Assembly: GCA_004294095.1 (NCBI GenBank) | Contig: RDZR01000044.1 | Coordinates: 1-47,105 of the forward strand | DNA from: Verrucomicrobiota bacterium | GTDB lineage: Bacteria > Verrucomicrobiota > Verrucomicrobiia > Verrucomicrobiales > Akkermansiaceae | Reading direction: 5' to 3' | DNA length: 47,105 bases | Program-made: the position numbers and the translations under genes | Part shown: piece after piece, positions 14,884 through 24,917 of the stretch | Position numbering within the stretch: the stretch's first letter is position 1 | How the letters are laid out: each line of letters starts with the position of its first letter | Notes under the pieces: model-generated | What the model saw: the letters and a program-made list of their open reading frames with translations, nothing else | What the model was told of the DNA's origin: nothing | Databases searched by the model: none

Positions 14884-16434
14884 ATGACAGAAACCCAACC
14901 CATTCCCGCACCGCGCAGCAGACCATGGATTTTAAGTTTGCTCGCATTGATTGGCATGGTCGGCGTTTGGTTTTTGCCAAGCAGTGTCGGAGCAATCGGC
15001 AAAATCACGTATCCAGATTGGGTGCGCTTCATCGGGCATTTCCATCCCGTCATTTTGCATCTGCCAATTGGCGTGTTCACGCTCATCGTAGCGCAAGAGC
15101 TATGGGCGATTTTTCGTAAATCATCGGATGATTCCGCTCAGACTGCAATTTTCCCCTACCTCTTTGGCGCGCTCACTGCCGCGGCATCCGTGCTCACTGG
15201 CATGCTGCTCTACGCCGGTTCTGGCGATGATTATTTGGGAAATCCAACCGCGGAGCGGCACATGTGGCTGGGCCTCGCCTTCACCAGCGGCGCGTTCCTC
15301 ACACTTTTGCTCAAGGCGTGGGCCGGGGCCGTTGCTGCCAATCCGGCATTTTACCGCAGTGCTCTTTTTCTCAGTGTGGCAAGCATGAGTCTGGCAGGCC
15401 ACGATGGCGGCACCATGACGCATGGCGAGGGATTTCTAACACGTTATGCACCTGAGCCGTTGCGCCGCATGCTTGGCTTGGAAATTAAGGGAAAAATTGA
15501 AAAGACGATACCTGCCGTGAAAGAGGAGCTCGTCGCCTTCAATCATTTGATAAGCCCAATCCTTGAGCGCCGCTGCGTGCAATGCCATAAGGCAGAAAAA
15601 TCCAAAGGTCGCTTGCGAATGGATACATACGAATTGCTGCTCAAAGGCGGCAAAGAAGGCCCCGCGATCGTTGCCGGAGATGCTTCTAACAGTTTGATCA
15701 TCCAACGCATCCAACTCCCGATGGATGACGAAGAGCACATGCCACCGGAAGGCAAGCCGGACATCACAGACGATGAACTCAAAGTGCTCACCTGGTGGAT
15801 CAACTCTGGTGCCGATCCGCACGCGCTTCTCAGCTCGCTATCCACTGCGCCGGATGTGGCGCAAGCGATCGAAAAAATCAGTCAAATCGCGCCATCCGCG
15901 AGTGATGAAAAATCAGACTCGGCCCCGCAGGTGGATTCGACGAATGATGCCCGCGCCAAGCTGCAAGTGGAGATGCAGAATGTCGCCAAGGATTTCCCAG
16001 GAGCGTTGTTGTTTGAATCCCAAGTTTCTCCGGCACTCACTTTTACAGCAGTATCCTATCGGCAAGCCTTTGACGATGCGGCGCTCGCTCGCTTGGAACC
16101 ATTCTTGTCCCATTTGGTCAGCATTGATCTTTCTTCCGCAAAAATCACCGATCGTGGCATTGAGATGTTAGACGAACGTGCTGCTTCGCTGGTGAAATTA
16201 AATCTCGCGCAAACCGCCGTGAGCGATGCGGCGCTTGAAATCATCCGCAAACTGCCCGCGCTCGAATCCCTCAATCTATTCGGCACCGCCATCAGCGATG
16301 CGGGCATCAGTAAAATTGAATCGATGCCCACATTGAAAAATCTCTACTTGGGCGAAACCGCAGTCACTCCTCAAGCGATGCAGACGCTGCGGCAAAAAAT
16401 GCCTCACTGCCAAGTGCACGGTGGCATCGACTAA
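14884..16434 (+). CDS. Membrane protein with DUF2231, haem c site and LRR
   Basis: A 516-residue multi-domain protein of the type common in Planctomycetes and Verrucomicrobia. The N-terminal part is a membrane domain like DUF2231 (FIGHFHPVILHLPIGVFTL, several hydrophobic helices, residues 20-190). A periplasmic planctomycete-type cytochrome c domain follows with CVQCH as the haem site (around residue 235) and the MPPEG segment that supplies the axial-ligand methionine region. After a Ser/Ala linker come short leucine-rich repeats (LVSIDLSSAKITDRGIEMLD, VKLNLAQTAVSDAALEII, LESLNLFGTAISDAGISKIE). The architecture suggests an electron-transfer or sensing role at the outer face of the membrane. 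It converges on aguA. Confidence 0.85.
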   Translation: MTETQPIPAPRSRPWILSLLALIGMVGVWFLPSSVGAIGKITYPDWVRFIGHFHPVILHLPIGVFTLIVAQELWAIFRKSSDDSAQTAIFPYLFGALTAAASVLTGMLLYAGSGDDYLGNPTAERHMWLGLAFTSGAFLTLLLKAWAGAVAANPAFYRSALFLSVASMSLAGHDGGTMTHGEGFLTRYAPEPLRRMLGLEIKGKIEKTIPAVKEELVAFNHLISPILERRCVQCHKAEKSKGRLRMDTYELLLKGGKEGPAIVAGDASNSLIIQRIQLPMDDEEHMPPEGKPDITDDELKVLTWWINSGADPHALLSSLSTAPDVAQAIEKISQIAPSASDEKSDSAPQVDSTNDARAKLQVEMQNVAKDFPGALLFESQVSPALTFTAVSYRQAFDDAALARLEPFLSHLVSIDLSSAKITDRGIEMLDERAASLVKLNLAQTAVSDAALEIIRKLPALESLNLFGTAISDAGISKIESMPTLKNLYLGETAVTPQAMQTLRQKMPHCQVHGGID

Positions 16435-16455
16435 CAGTTTCTAACAATTTTTAAC

Positions 16456-17511
16456 CTAGGCTGGTTGTTGTTGAGAAATGCAATGCAGCGTGCCGCCTTC
16501 CTCAACAAGATCCAAGCAATCAATCCCGACAATTTCGCGCCCGGGAAACAACTCACGCAAGATATCCAACGCGCGTTGATCATTCTTCGTTTGGCGGAAC
16601 GTCGGCACCAGCAGCCCGTCGTTGACGATGAGGAAATTGACGTATGAAGCTGGCAACATAGGCAATCGCCAACCAGCCACTTCACAAGCCTGTGGGCAAT
16701 GAATTTCTAACACATTTTTGATTTGTGAAAAATTCAAAAGCCGTGAAAAATTATCTGTTAGAATGCGATGGTTCGGAGATTGGCGGTCTTTTTCGACACA
16801 AGCGACCACTGAACTTTCATCGATAAATCGTGTAAGATCATCAATATGGCCGTCGGTATCATCGCCTTCGATGCCGCGTTCTAACCAAAGAATTTCCTCC
16901 ACGCCAAGGCCTTGCTTGAGCTTGTCTTCGATCTGCTCGCGCGAGAGCGATGGATTGCGATTTGGGTTCAGCAGAACTGCCTCGGTGGTGAGCAGTAAGC
17001 CACGGCCATTCACTTCAATGGCGCCGCCTTCTAAAATCATGCCTCCCTCAAAAAGCCGCATGTTCAGGGCGTTGGCGATCTTGCGTGGAATCGCATCATC
17101 GAGATCCCAAGGTGGGAATTTACCGCCCCATGCATTAAAATCCCAATCACTAATGGCGATTTCTCCGCTGTTTGCGTGCTTCAAAAATATCGGCCCATGA
17201 TCGCGGCACCACACATCATTGTGCGGGTGATCGAAGCACTCGATGCGTTCCGGAACCGCTTTCTGCATTCCACAGTGGCGAAGAATTTCTGCATGTTCGT
17301 TGCCGGGTGCATTGATCCGCACGGTCTCGAATCTGGAAATGGCCGCTGCAATTTCGGCAAATTTTTTCCAAATGATTTCCTGTTTCGTGCCGCCCCAGTG
17401 ACGAGGATCATTCACTGGCCATGACAGCCAAACGGCCGCTTGGGGCGACCATTCTGCCGGCATGGAAAATCCTGACTGAGCTGGGATGAGCGATGAGGGT
17501 AAATCTAACAT
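16456..17511 (-). CDS. aguA: Agmatine deiminase
   Basis: About 351 residues from MLDLPSSLIPAQSGFSMPAEW. The open frame extends 39 codons further, but that part is histidine-rich sequence that overlaps the permease in another frame. The protein belongs to the porphyromonas-type peptidyl-arginine deiminase family and should convert agmatine to N-carbamoylputrescine and ammonia. Motifs: WLSWPVNDPRHWGG, HNDVWCRDHGPIFL, ILEGGAIEVNGRGLLLTTE, NPNRNPSLSREQIE, GDDTDGHIDD and the catalytic EEGGTLHCISQQ near the C-terminus. The ATG lies inside the last codons of the ABC permease (7-base overlap), so it is translated with the importer. No N-carbamoylputrescine amidase (aguB) is next to it. Confidence 0.93.
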   Translation of the reverse strand: MLDLPSSLIPAQSGFSMPAEWSPQAAVWLSWPVNDPRHWGGTKQEIIWKKFAEIAAAISRFETVRINAPGNEHAEILRHCGMQKAVPERIECFDHPHNDVWCRDHGPIFLKHANSGEIAISDWDFNAWGGKFPPWDLDDAIPRKIANALNMRLFEGGMILEGGAIEVNGRGLLLTTEAVLLNPNRNPSLSREQIEDKLKQGLGVEEILWLERGIEGDDTDGHIDDLTRFIDESSVVACVEKDRQSPNHRILTDNFSRLLNFSQIKNVLEIHCPQACEVAGWRLPMLPASYVNFLIVNDGLLVPTFRQTKNDQRALDILRELFPGREIVGIDCLDLVEEGGTLHCISQQQPA

Positions 17512-18443
17512 AACGTGTGACGTTGACGAAGCCGATCCACGACGACGGCAATGATGATGATGATGCCGGTGATCACTTCTGTCCATGGCGTAGGGATGCC
17601 ATGCATGACGCAGCCAGTGCGGATGCACGTCATCAGCAGCGCTCCAATCACGGCTCCGATCACGCTGCCTTGTCCGCCGGTGAGTCTGGCTCCGCCCAAG
17701 ACCACTGCGGCAATGATGTCCAATTCCAGACCGAGTGCCGTCGTCGGATCACCTTGAGATGATTTTGCCACATTCATCATGGCAGCGAGTCCAGCCATTG
17801 CGCCACCGATTACGTAAACAAAAATTTGAGTTCTTAGCACCGGAATGCCACACAGGCGCGCGGTGGCTGGGCTCGAACCAATCGCGATCGCATGCCTGCC
17901 AAAGCGGGTGTAGTGCAAGATCCACGAAGTGAAAATACAGATCACTAACAGCAAAAAAATCCCGTAAGGAAATCCAGTGCCGCCCATCCAAAGTTGGTAG
18001 CGAGTTTCATCAAACGGTAAATTGATCGGTGTGCCGCCAGTGAAAATTTTTGCACTGCCGCGGTAAATTTGCATCGTGCCTAAAGTGACGATGAAAGGCA
18101 TCAAGCGTAGCCAGATGCTCAAAGATCCATTGAGAAATCCGCAAAGGCCACCGCAGAGAATTGCTGTTAGAAAAACCAAAATGGGCGAGAGTGATTGATC
18201 GATCAAAAACGCCGCAATGACTCCTGTCCACGCGATGATGGATCCAACCGATAGATCGATGCCGCCTGAAATGATGATCAGAGTCATGCCGACCGCTGCG
18301 ATGCCGACGATGACGGACTGGCTCAGAATGTTGATGATCACCGTGCGGTTGAACATCGCAGGCTCAGAAATGCCGAAGCCGAAATAGACGACGAGCAGAG
18401 CGACGAGTGGTCCTAACATTTTAAGCGAAGCGCGGAGGTTCAT
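17505..18443 (-). CDS. ABC sugar-type permease (RbsC-like)
   Basis: 312 residues, almost entirely hydrophobic, the BPD_transp_2 type. Typical segments are VGIAAVGMTLIIISGGIDLSVG and the loop region GGARLTGGQGSVIGAVIGALL, both hallmarks of ribose/galactose-type permeases. It should form a homodimeric channel in the inner membrane with the double ATPase upstream. The start overlaps the ATPase stop by four bases, and the stop codon (TAG, within TGTTAGA) overlaps the aguA start. The substrate cannot be told from sequence: the family mostly carries pentoses and hexoses but also autoinducer-2, nucleosides and other small polar molecules. Confidence 0.9.
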   Translation of the reverse strand: MNLRASLKMLGPLVALLVVYFGFGISEPAMFNRTVIINILSQSVIVGIAAVGMTLIIISGGIDLSVGSIIAWTGVIAAFLIDQSLSPILVFLTAILCGGLCGFLNGSLSIWLRLMPFIVTLGTMQIYRGSAKIFTGGTPINLPFDETRYQLWMGGTGFPYGIFLLLVICIFTSWILHYTRFGRHAIAIGSSPATARLCGIPVLRTQIFVYVIGGAMAGLAAMMNVAKSSQGDPTTALGLELDIIAAVVLGGARLTGGQGSVIGAVIGALLMTCIRTGCVMHGIPTPWTEVITGIIIIIAVVVDRLRQRHTLC

Positions 18444-19987
18444 GCTCTCGTGTGGGCTAGAAAATCTGGCTGGCTGCCGGTCGCGATGCGCATGACTTCG
18501 TGAGCATCCGTGCTCGCAATCTCCACCGTAGAGCTGAGTTGGCCATCATGCATCACCGCGATGCGATCACAGAGCGCGAATAGCTCTGGCAAGTAGCTGG
18601 AAACCATCAGCACCGCGCGCGGCTTCTCCGCATCATCGACGAGTGTGCGGATGATTTCATACATGCTCGCCTTGGCGGAGATGTCGATACCGCGAGTCGG
18701 TTCGTCTAACAAAAAAATTTCTACGCCATGATCTAACAACCTAGCAAAAGCAATTTTTTGTTGATTGCCGCCTGATAGATTGCGGGTCGTTTGATTGTGG
18801 CTGGCGCACTTGATCTTGAGTTGTTTGATCCAGTGCTGGGTGCCTTTTGCTTGCGAGCGTGGGGAAAGCACGCCGCACCTCGAATAGGCGTGCAGGTGGC
18901 TGAGGGTGAGGTTTTCAGAAATGGGTAAATCAAGCGCGAGGCCTTCTTCTTTGCGATTTTCGCTCAAATAGCCAATGCCGTGCTGCCAGCCGATGCGATG
19001 GCATGGATCGATGACCTTGCCATCGAGAGTGATATTGCCAGAGTGAGGTTTCGCCAATCCAAAGAGGCAGCGCAGCAATTCAGTGCGGCCGGAGCCAATC
19101 AATCCGGCAATCCCTAACACTTCTCCTCGATGCAATTCAAAACTCGTGCAGCCAGCGTGATGGTGGGTGCGAATGCTTTCGGCGCAGAGAATTTTACTTT
19201 GTCGGTTTGATTTTTTCTGAGGGTAGAGGTCATCGATTGCGCGGCCAACCATGTGGCCGATGATTTGATCATCGTTGCTTTGGGAAGTTGTTAGAGTCGC
19301 GACTGATGCGCCATCGCGCAAAATCGTGATGCGATCACTGATGGCGTGAATTTCTTCCAAATGATGAGAGATGTAGAGTATGGAAACTCCTTGAGCCTTG
19401 AGTCCGCGGATCACTCGGAAAAGTTGCGAGATTTCTTCTTTGCCGAGCGAAGAAGTCGGCTCATCAAAAATTAGCAGCCGACATCCGCTGGCGAGGGCGC
19501 GGGCGATTTCGACGAGTTGCTTGACGGCGAGTGAAAGCGATCCTGCGAGGTGGTTGGGTTGCAGATCGGGATGTTGAAAGTGAGCAAGTGCCTTGAGTGC
19601 GCGTTGCCGCAGAAGAGATTTCCGAATGACAGGCCCGCACATCGGTTCGTTGCCGAGCATGATGTTCTCCTCCACGGTGAGATCAGGGACGATCGATAAT
19701 TCCTGATAGATCATGCCGATGCCCACTTCGCGAGCTTGCCGTGGATGGCGTGGGGCATAATTTTTTCCATCGAGAAACATCTGGCCTCTATCAGGTTTGA
19801 TCGCACCTGATAGAATTTGCATCAGGGTGCTTTTTCCCGCGCCATTTTCACCGACGATGGCATGGACTTCGCCCGGAAGCACTTCGAGATCGACATCGCG
19901 CAACGCATTTGTGGAGCCGAAGGTTTTGGCGATGCCTTGCATCACAAGTCGGCTTGTGGTGGATGCGAGGCGAGGGGATTCCATCAA
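18440..19987 (-). CDS. ABC sugar-type ATPase, two ABC domains (RbsA-like)
   Basis: 515 residues with two nucleotide-binding domains in tandem. The first has GENGAGKST (Walker A), a signature-like LSLAVKQLVEIARAL and LLIFDEPTSSLG (Walker B). The second has the degenerate GLIGSGRTELL, the signature LSGGNQQKIAFARLL and IFLLDEPTRGID. One canonical and one degenerate site is the family norm for RbsA/MglA. It energises import through the adjacent permease. Four-base overlaps with both neighbours show an operon read as one translational unit. Confidence 0.93.
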   Translation of the reverse strand: MMESPRLASTTSRLVMQGIAKTFGSTNALRDVDLEVLPGEVHAIVGENGAGKSTLMQILSGAIKPDRGQMFLDGKNYAPRHPRQAREVGIGMIYQELSIVPDLTVEENIMLGNEPMCGPVIRKSLLRQRALKALAHFQHPDLQPNHLAGSLSLAVKQLVEIARALASGCRLLIFDEPTSSLGKEEISQLFRVIRGLKAQGVSILYISHHLEEIHAISDRITILRDGASVATLTTSQSNDDQIIGHMVGRAIDDLYPQKKSNRQSKILCAESIRTHHHAGCTSFELHRGEVLGIAGLIGSGRTELLRCLFGLAKPHSGNITLDGKVIDPCHRIGWQHGIGYLSENRKEEGLALDLPISENLTLSHLHAYSRCGVLSPRSQAKGTQHWIKQLKIKCASHNQTTRNLSGGNQQKIAFARLLDHGVEIFLLDEPTRGIDISAKASMYEIIRTLVDDAEKPRAVLMVSSYLPELFALCDRIAVMHDGQLSSTVEIASTDAHEVMRIATGSQPDFLAHTRA

Positions 19988-20970
19988 GGAACTTGGCTTT
20001 GGATTAAGTCAGCGATGTCCGGTTGCTCTAAATTTTCGAGGGTGAGCATGGTGGCTCCAGTATCGATGATCGCTTCGTAGGGTTCGCCTTTGAGCTTGGC
20101 GTAGGCAACTTTGATGCCGAGATAGCCCATCCGAGCAGGATCTTGCAATAAGGTGCCTTGCATTTCTTTTTTCTTAATCGCATCGATGAACGAGGCATCG
20201 CCATCAAAGCCGATGAATTTCACGTTGCCTGCGTGTGACATCGCGCGCAGCGATTGCAGCATGCCGTAGGTGCTCGATTGGTTGCTGGTAAAAATGCCGT
20301 CAATCGTGAGTTTTCCGTCGCGGGTGAAACGGGTGAGCAAATTCGTCGCCGTGTCTTGTGCTTGGCTGGCAGTGGCTCCGGCGTATTGCTCGGAGCTGAC
20401 TACGCTGATGCTCGGATGTTTTTTGATCTCCTCGAGAAATCCTTCTTCACGCTGCTCGGTGGACGCACTGCCTTGCAAATAGCGCATCATGGCAACATGC
20501 CCATTGCCATCTAACAGTTCTGCAATTTTTCGCGCCGCCATGCGTCCAGCTTCGCGATTGTCGGTAGCGATGTAACTGGTGATGAAGCTGTCTGAATCTG
20601 CTAGACTTGAATCGATAATGACAACGGGTTTGCCCATTTGCGCCACTTGGAGCGCGACCCCACGGAGGGCGACGCGATCGAGTGGAGCTAAAACAACAGC
20701 ATCATTTTTTTGCGCTTGATTGGTCACAAGGTCAATTTGCTGCGAGCGATCATCTTCGCGCTGCGGGCCGATGAAGGTGAGATCGATGTCGTGTTCCTTC
20801 GCCGCTTGCTTGGCGCCGGTCTCGACGGATTTCCAAAATAAGTGAGTGGTGCCTTTGGGAATCATCACGATGCGCGTCCGCTTCTCATCTTTGGTTGTAG
20901 AATTGCAACCCAAGCCAAGCGCGCAAATGGCAGATAAAGATGCGATTTTTGTTAGATGAAAAATGCGCAT
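19984..20970 (-). CDS. Substrate-binding lipoprotein of the ABC importer
   Basis: About 328 residues from MRIFHLTKIASLSAICALGL, with lipobox LGLGC; the frame is open for 60 more codons upstream, but these overlap the preceding gene and carry no signal peptide. The mature part is a type-1 periplasmic binding protein (Peripla_BP_4): IVMIPKGTTHLFWKSVETGAKQ, the hinge segments NDAVVLAPLDRVAL and PVVIIDSSLADSDSFITSYI, then GIFTSNQSSTYGML and VKFIGFDGD. Such proteins bind sugars or similar small polar ligands. The whole importer (binding protein, double ATPase, permease) is followed by aguA with overlaps throughout, which raises the possibility that its ligand feeds or is linked to polyamine metabolism. 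Confidence 0.9.
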   Translation of the reverse strand: MRIFHLTKIASLSAICALGLGCNSTTKDEKRTRIVMIPKGTTHLFWKSVETGAKQAAKEHDIDLTFIGPQREDDRSQQIDLVTNQAQKNDAVVLAPLDRVALRGVALQVAQMGKPVVIIDSSLADSDSFITSYIATDNREAGRMAARKIAELLDGNGHVAMMRYLQGSASTEQREEGFLEEIKKHPSISVVSSEQYAGATASQAQDTATNLLTRFTRDGKLTIDGIFTSNQSSTYGMLQSLRAMSHAGNVKFIGFDGDASFIDAIKKKEMQGTLLQDPARMGYLGIKVAYAKLKGEPYEAIIDTGATMLTLENLEQPDIADLIQSQVP

Positions 20971-20996
20971 GGGTTGTTTCCAAAAAATGATGATCG

Positions 20997-21692
20997 TCAC
21001 CGCACCCAACTGCCGCGCACGGCGGGGAGTTGTCCTTGGCCGACGACAGTGTAGGTGGTGGGGCCGCGAGCCCCTTCGAGTGGCAGGCCCAGCGCACTTT
21101 GCCAGCGAGCGCTCATGCTCTCGCCGGTGTGGCAGCCCCAGCTTTTGCAATAGGCATTCGGAGCAAAGATGGATGATCGGATGCGTGAAAGATCATTTTC
21201 ATGAAGCCATGCGGTGGAGGCGGCCATGATATCGGCACCGTAATCAAACATGAAGGCATATTTGTTAGAGTGGCCAAAAAAATCGAATGATTGCACAGAT
21301 CCGCGCGGGCGAGCATTGAGGCTGGAAATGAAGCCGCCGCCGCTACTAAACCAGATCAGAGAGACGCGGCGCTCGGCGGCAAGTTTCGTAATCCAAGCGG
21401 TGTATGGCTTGCCATCTTCACGGGCACGAGCCGCGTATGACGGCTGATAGACCATCCAGACGATCGCGGCATCGGGTCCGTAGGCCTTGCGAATTTCCAC
21501 CATGCGCAGCGTGGATGCGCGGATGAAATTAGCCCACCAGCGGTCGTGCTGATCTTCGGTGACTCGATAATTTTCCCATTTCCGCAGAGCGGGGCCACCG
21601 GCGACGATGACGTGCTCTGCTAGAAGCAATTGGCTGCATGGAAGCAGAAGAAAGATGATGGCAACAAGGCGATGAAGCATGCGTCCATTCAT
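20997..21692 (-). CDS. Secreted protein of unknown function
   Basis: About 231 residues from MNGRMLHRLVAIIFLLLPCS, an obvious signal peptide ending near LLLAE; GGGGAAG lies nine bases upstream of this ATG. The mature part begins HVIVAGGPALRKWENYRV and contains VWMVYQPSYAAR, LIWFSSGGGFISSLN, VQSFDFFGHSNKYAFMFDYG and CKSWGCHTGESMS. I recognise no family by name. Conserved-looking Ser, His, Asp and Cys residues (GHSN, HTGES) could be a hydrolase or binding site, but this is speculation. It lies 26 bases upstream of the binding-protein gene of the ABC importer on the same strand and may share its promoter. Confidence 0.7.
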   Translation of the reverse strand: MNGRMLHRLVAIIFLLLPCSQLLLAEHVIVAGGPALRKWENYRVTEDQHDRWWANFIRASTLRMVEIRKAYGPDAAIVWMVYQPSYAARAREDGKPYTAWITKLAAERRVSLIWFSSGGGFISSLNARPRGSVQSFDFFGHSNKYAFMFDYGADIMAASTAWLHENDLSRIRSSIFAPNAYCKSWGCHTGESMSARWQSALGLPLEGARGPTTYTVVGQGQLPAVRGSWVR

Positions 21693-21720
21693 ACGTTTCT
21701 TCCCCATGGATGGGAAGCGG

Positions 21721-22509
21721 TTATTGCGCAGATCCGTTTTTTATGATTTCCAGAAAACTTTGAGCATCGAGTGCCGCACCGCCGATGAGTGCGCCATCGA
21801 TGTCTGGGCATGCCATGAGTTCGGCGGCGTTGCCGGGCTTGACGCTGCCGCCGTATTGAATGCGAATTTTCGCAGCAGCGTCCGCGCCGTAGAGATCGGC
21901 AATGACCGAGCGCACGAAGGCGTGGGCATCTTGTGCTTGCTCTGAAGTGGCAGTGACACCGGTTCCGATGGCCCAGACGGGTTCATAAGCGATGATGATT
22001 TCGGAGAGGTCTTTTTCAGAAACTTGATGGAGGCCGCCGGAGATTTGAGTGCGCAACACCGCTTCGAGTTTGCCCGCTTCGCGCTCGGCTAATGTTTCGC
22101 CGATGCAGAAAATTGGTTTCAAATTGGCATCGCGCGCTTTGAGGATTTTTTGGTTAATCACGGCATCGACTTCGCCGTAGAGTGAGCGCCGCTCGCTGTG
22201 GCCCAAAATCACGTAATGCACAAAAAACTCGCGCAACATCATCACGCTAATTTCGCCGGTGAAGGCACCCGAGTCGTGCTCAGAGCAGTTTTGCGCCGCG
22301 ATCTCGATGGTGGGTGAGTTGGCACCCGCCGTGCGAGTGTGGAGAACATCTGCCAGCTTGGATAATGAGACAAACGGCGGAGCGATGACGATGTCACTGC
22401 CGAAGTTTTGTCCTTGGATTTTTGAGAGAAAGCTTTTCAAAAAGTCCTCCGTTTCCGAAGGGCCTTTGTTCATTTTCCAGTTGGCGGCGAAGATCAATTT
22501 ACGGTTCAT
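21721..22509 (-). CDS. tpiA: Triosephosphate isomerase
   Basis: A 262-residue glycolytic TIM barrel that interconverts dihydroxyacetone phosphate and glyceraldehyde 3-phosphate. Seen are AANWKMNKG (catalytic lysine), AAQNCSEHDSGAFTGEIS, VILGHSERR (catalytic histidine), IAYEPVWAIGTG (catalytic glutamate and the start of loop 6), IQYGGSVKPGN and the phosphate-binding DGALIGGAALDA. It lies 38 bases behind pgk on the same strand, the common pgk-tpiA pairing, and is probably transcribed with it. Confidence 0.96.
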   Translation of the reverse strand: MNRKLIFAANWKMNKGPSETEDFLKSFLSKIQGQNFGSDIVIAPPFVSLSKLADVLHTRTAGANSPTIEIAAQNCSEHDSGAFTGEISVMMLREFFVHYVILGHSERRSLYGEVDAVINQKILKARDANLKPIFCIGETLAEREAGKLEAVLRTQISGGLHQVSEKDLSEIIIAYEPVWAIGTGVTATSEQAQDAHAFVRSVIADLYGADAAAKIRIQYGGSVKPGNAAELMACPDIDGALIGGAALDAQSFLEIIKNGSAQ

Positions 22510-22547
22510 AGGGGCGAGAAAAATGAGTGTGTTAGTTAGTTGTTAGA

Positions 22548-23744
<1,197 letters not shown>

Positions 23745-23897
23745 AGCGGCGAGAATCCCGCATCACTGTTAGCCTCGTGTCAAGCGATGCGTGCATCAGG
23801 CGAGTTGAATTTTTTCTAAGAATTCATCGAGATCTGATTGATAAGGAATAAACTTCGCACTTGTGGCGAGGCGTGTGCAATTCCATGCTCACCGCGA

Positions 23898-24899
23898 ATG
23901 AGTGAAGACAAATCTGTCACGGATGTTTGTATTGCGGGGACTGGCAGCTATGTGCCGGAGAAAATTTTGACCAATGAGGAATTGGCCCAAATGGTGGATA
24001 CCAGCGATGAATGGATTTTTACGCGCACCGGCATCCGCGAGCGACGCATCGCCGCAGATGGGGAATTCACCTCTCACATGGCGACTCACGCCGCGCGGCG
24101 GGCACTCGAGCAGGCGGGCATGGAGGCCAGTGAGTTGGAGCTGATCATCGTCGCCACCATCACGCCAGACACATTTACGCCCGCAACGGCTTGTTATGTG
24201 CAGCAGGCACTCGGCTCTTACAAGGCGGTGGCCTTCGATATTTCTGCCGCGTGTTCCGGATTTTTATATGCCATGAAATTGGCCAAACGCCTGATCTCTG
24301 ACGGTGCTTTTCAAAACGCTCTCATCATCGGCGCCGAAAAATTATCCGCCGTCACCAATTGGCAAGATCGCAGCACCTGTGTGCTCTTCGGCGATGGTGC
24401 GGGCGCGGCAGTTTTGCGGCCATCCAAGCCATCCGAAGGTGCGATTCTGGCGACGGAGATGGGCACCGATGGCAGCTTGACTCACTTGCTCAATATCCCC
24501 GGAGGTGCGATTGCTTGCCCGACGACTGCTGCCAATGTGGATCAAAACTTGCACACCTTAACGATGCTCGGCAAAGAGGTTTTCAAACACGCCGTCAACC
24601 GTATGAAAGATGCTGCGGAAAAGGTCATCACGCGCGCGGGATTGCAGCCAGAGGACATCGCTTGTGTGATTCCTCACCAAGCAAACCTACGCATCATTGA
24701 CGCGATAGCCGACCGTCTTGCCGTTCCGAACGATCGGGTATTTGTGAATTTAGACCGCTATGGAAATACCTCGGCGGCGGCCGTTGCCATTGCGCTGGAT
24801 GAGGCGCATCGCACCGGAGCATTCAAGCGTGGAGATGCGATTGTGATGGTCGTCTTCGGCGCGGGACTCACGTGGGCTGCCGCCGCAGTCCGTTGGTAA
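23898..24899 (+). CDS. fabH: 3-oxoacyl-ACP synthase III
   Basis: 333 residues from MSEDKSVTDVCIAGTGSYVP; an upstream TTG is open but adds 20 residues not seen in the family. The thiolase-fold enzyme condenses acetyl-CoA with malonyl-ACP to start fatty-acid synthesis. The catalytic triad is intact: Cys119 in AACSGFLYA, His260 in PHQANLRI and Asn290 in YGNTSAAAV. DTSDEWIFTRTGIRERRI is the standard N-terminal signature. It stands alone here, away from other fab genes, and is divergent from pgk. Confidence 0.95.
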   Translation: MSEDKSVTDVCIAGTGSYVPEKILTNEELAQMVDTSDEWIFTRTGIRERRIAADGEFTSHMATHAARRALEQAGMEASELELIIVATITPDTFTPATACYVQQALGSYKAVAFDISAACSGFLYAMKLAKRLISDGAFQNALIIGAEKLSAVTNWQDRSTCVLFGDGAGAAVLRPSKPSEGAILATEMGTDGSLTHLLNIPGGAIACPTTAANVDQNLHTLTMLGKEVFKHAVNRMKDAAEKVITRAGLQPEDIACVIPHQANLRIIDAIADRLAVPNDRVFVNLDRYGNTSAAAVAIALDEAHRTGAFKRGDAIVMVVFGAGLTWAAAAVRW

Positions 24900-24917
24900 A
24901 TGGTTAGATAGAGGTGC

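Noticed and set aside
17512-17628. Histidine-rich N-terminal extension of agmatine deiminase
   Set aside because: It is the permease gene read in another frame; the family starts at the methionine at 17511.
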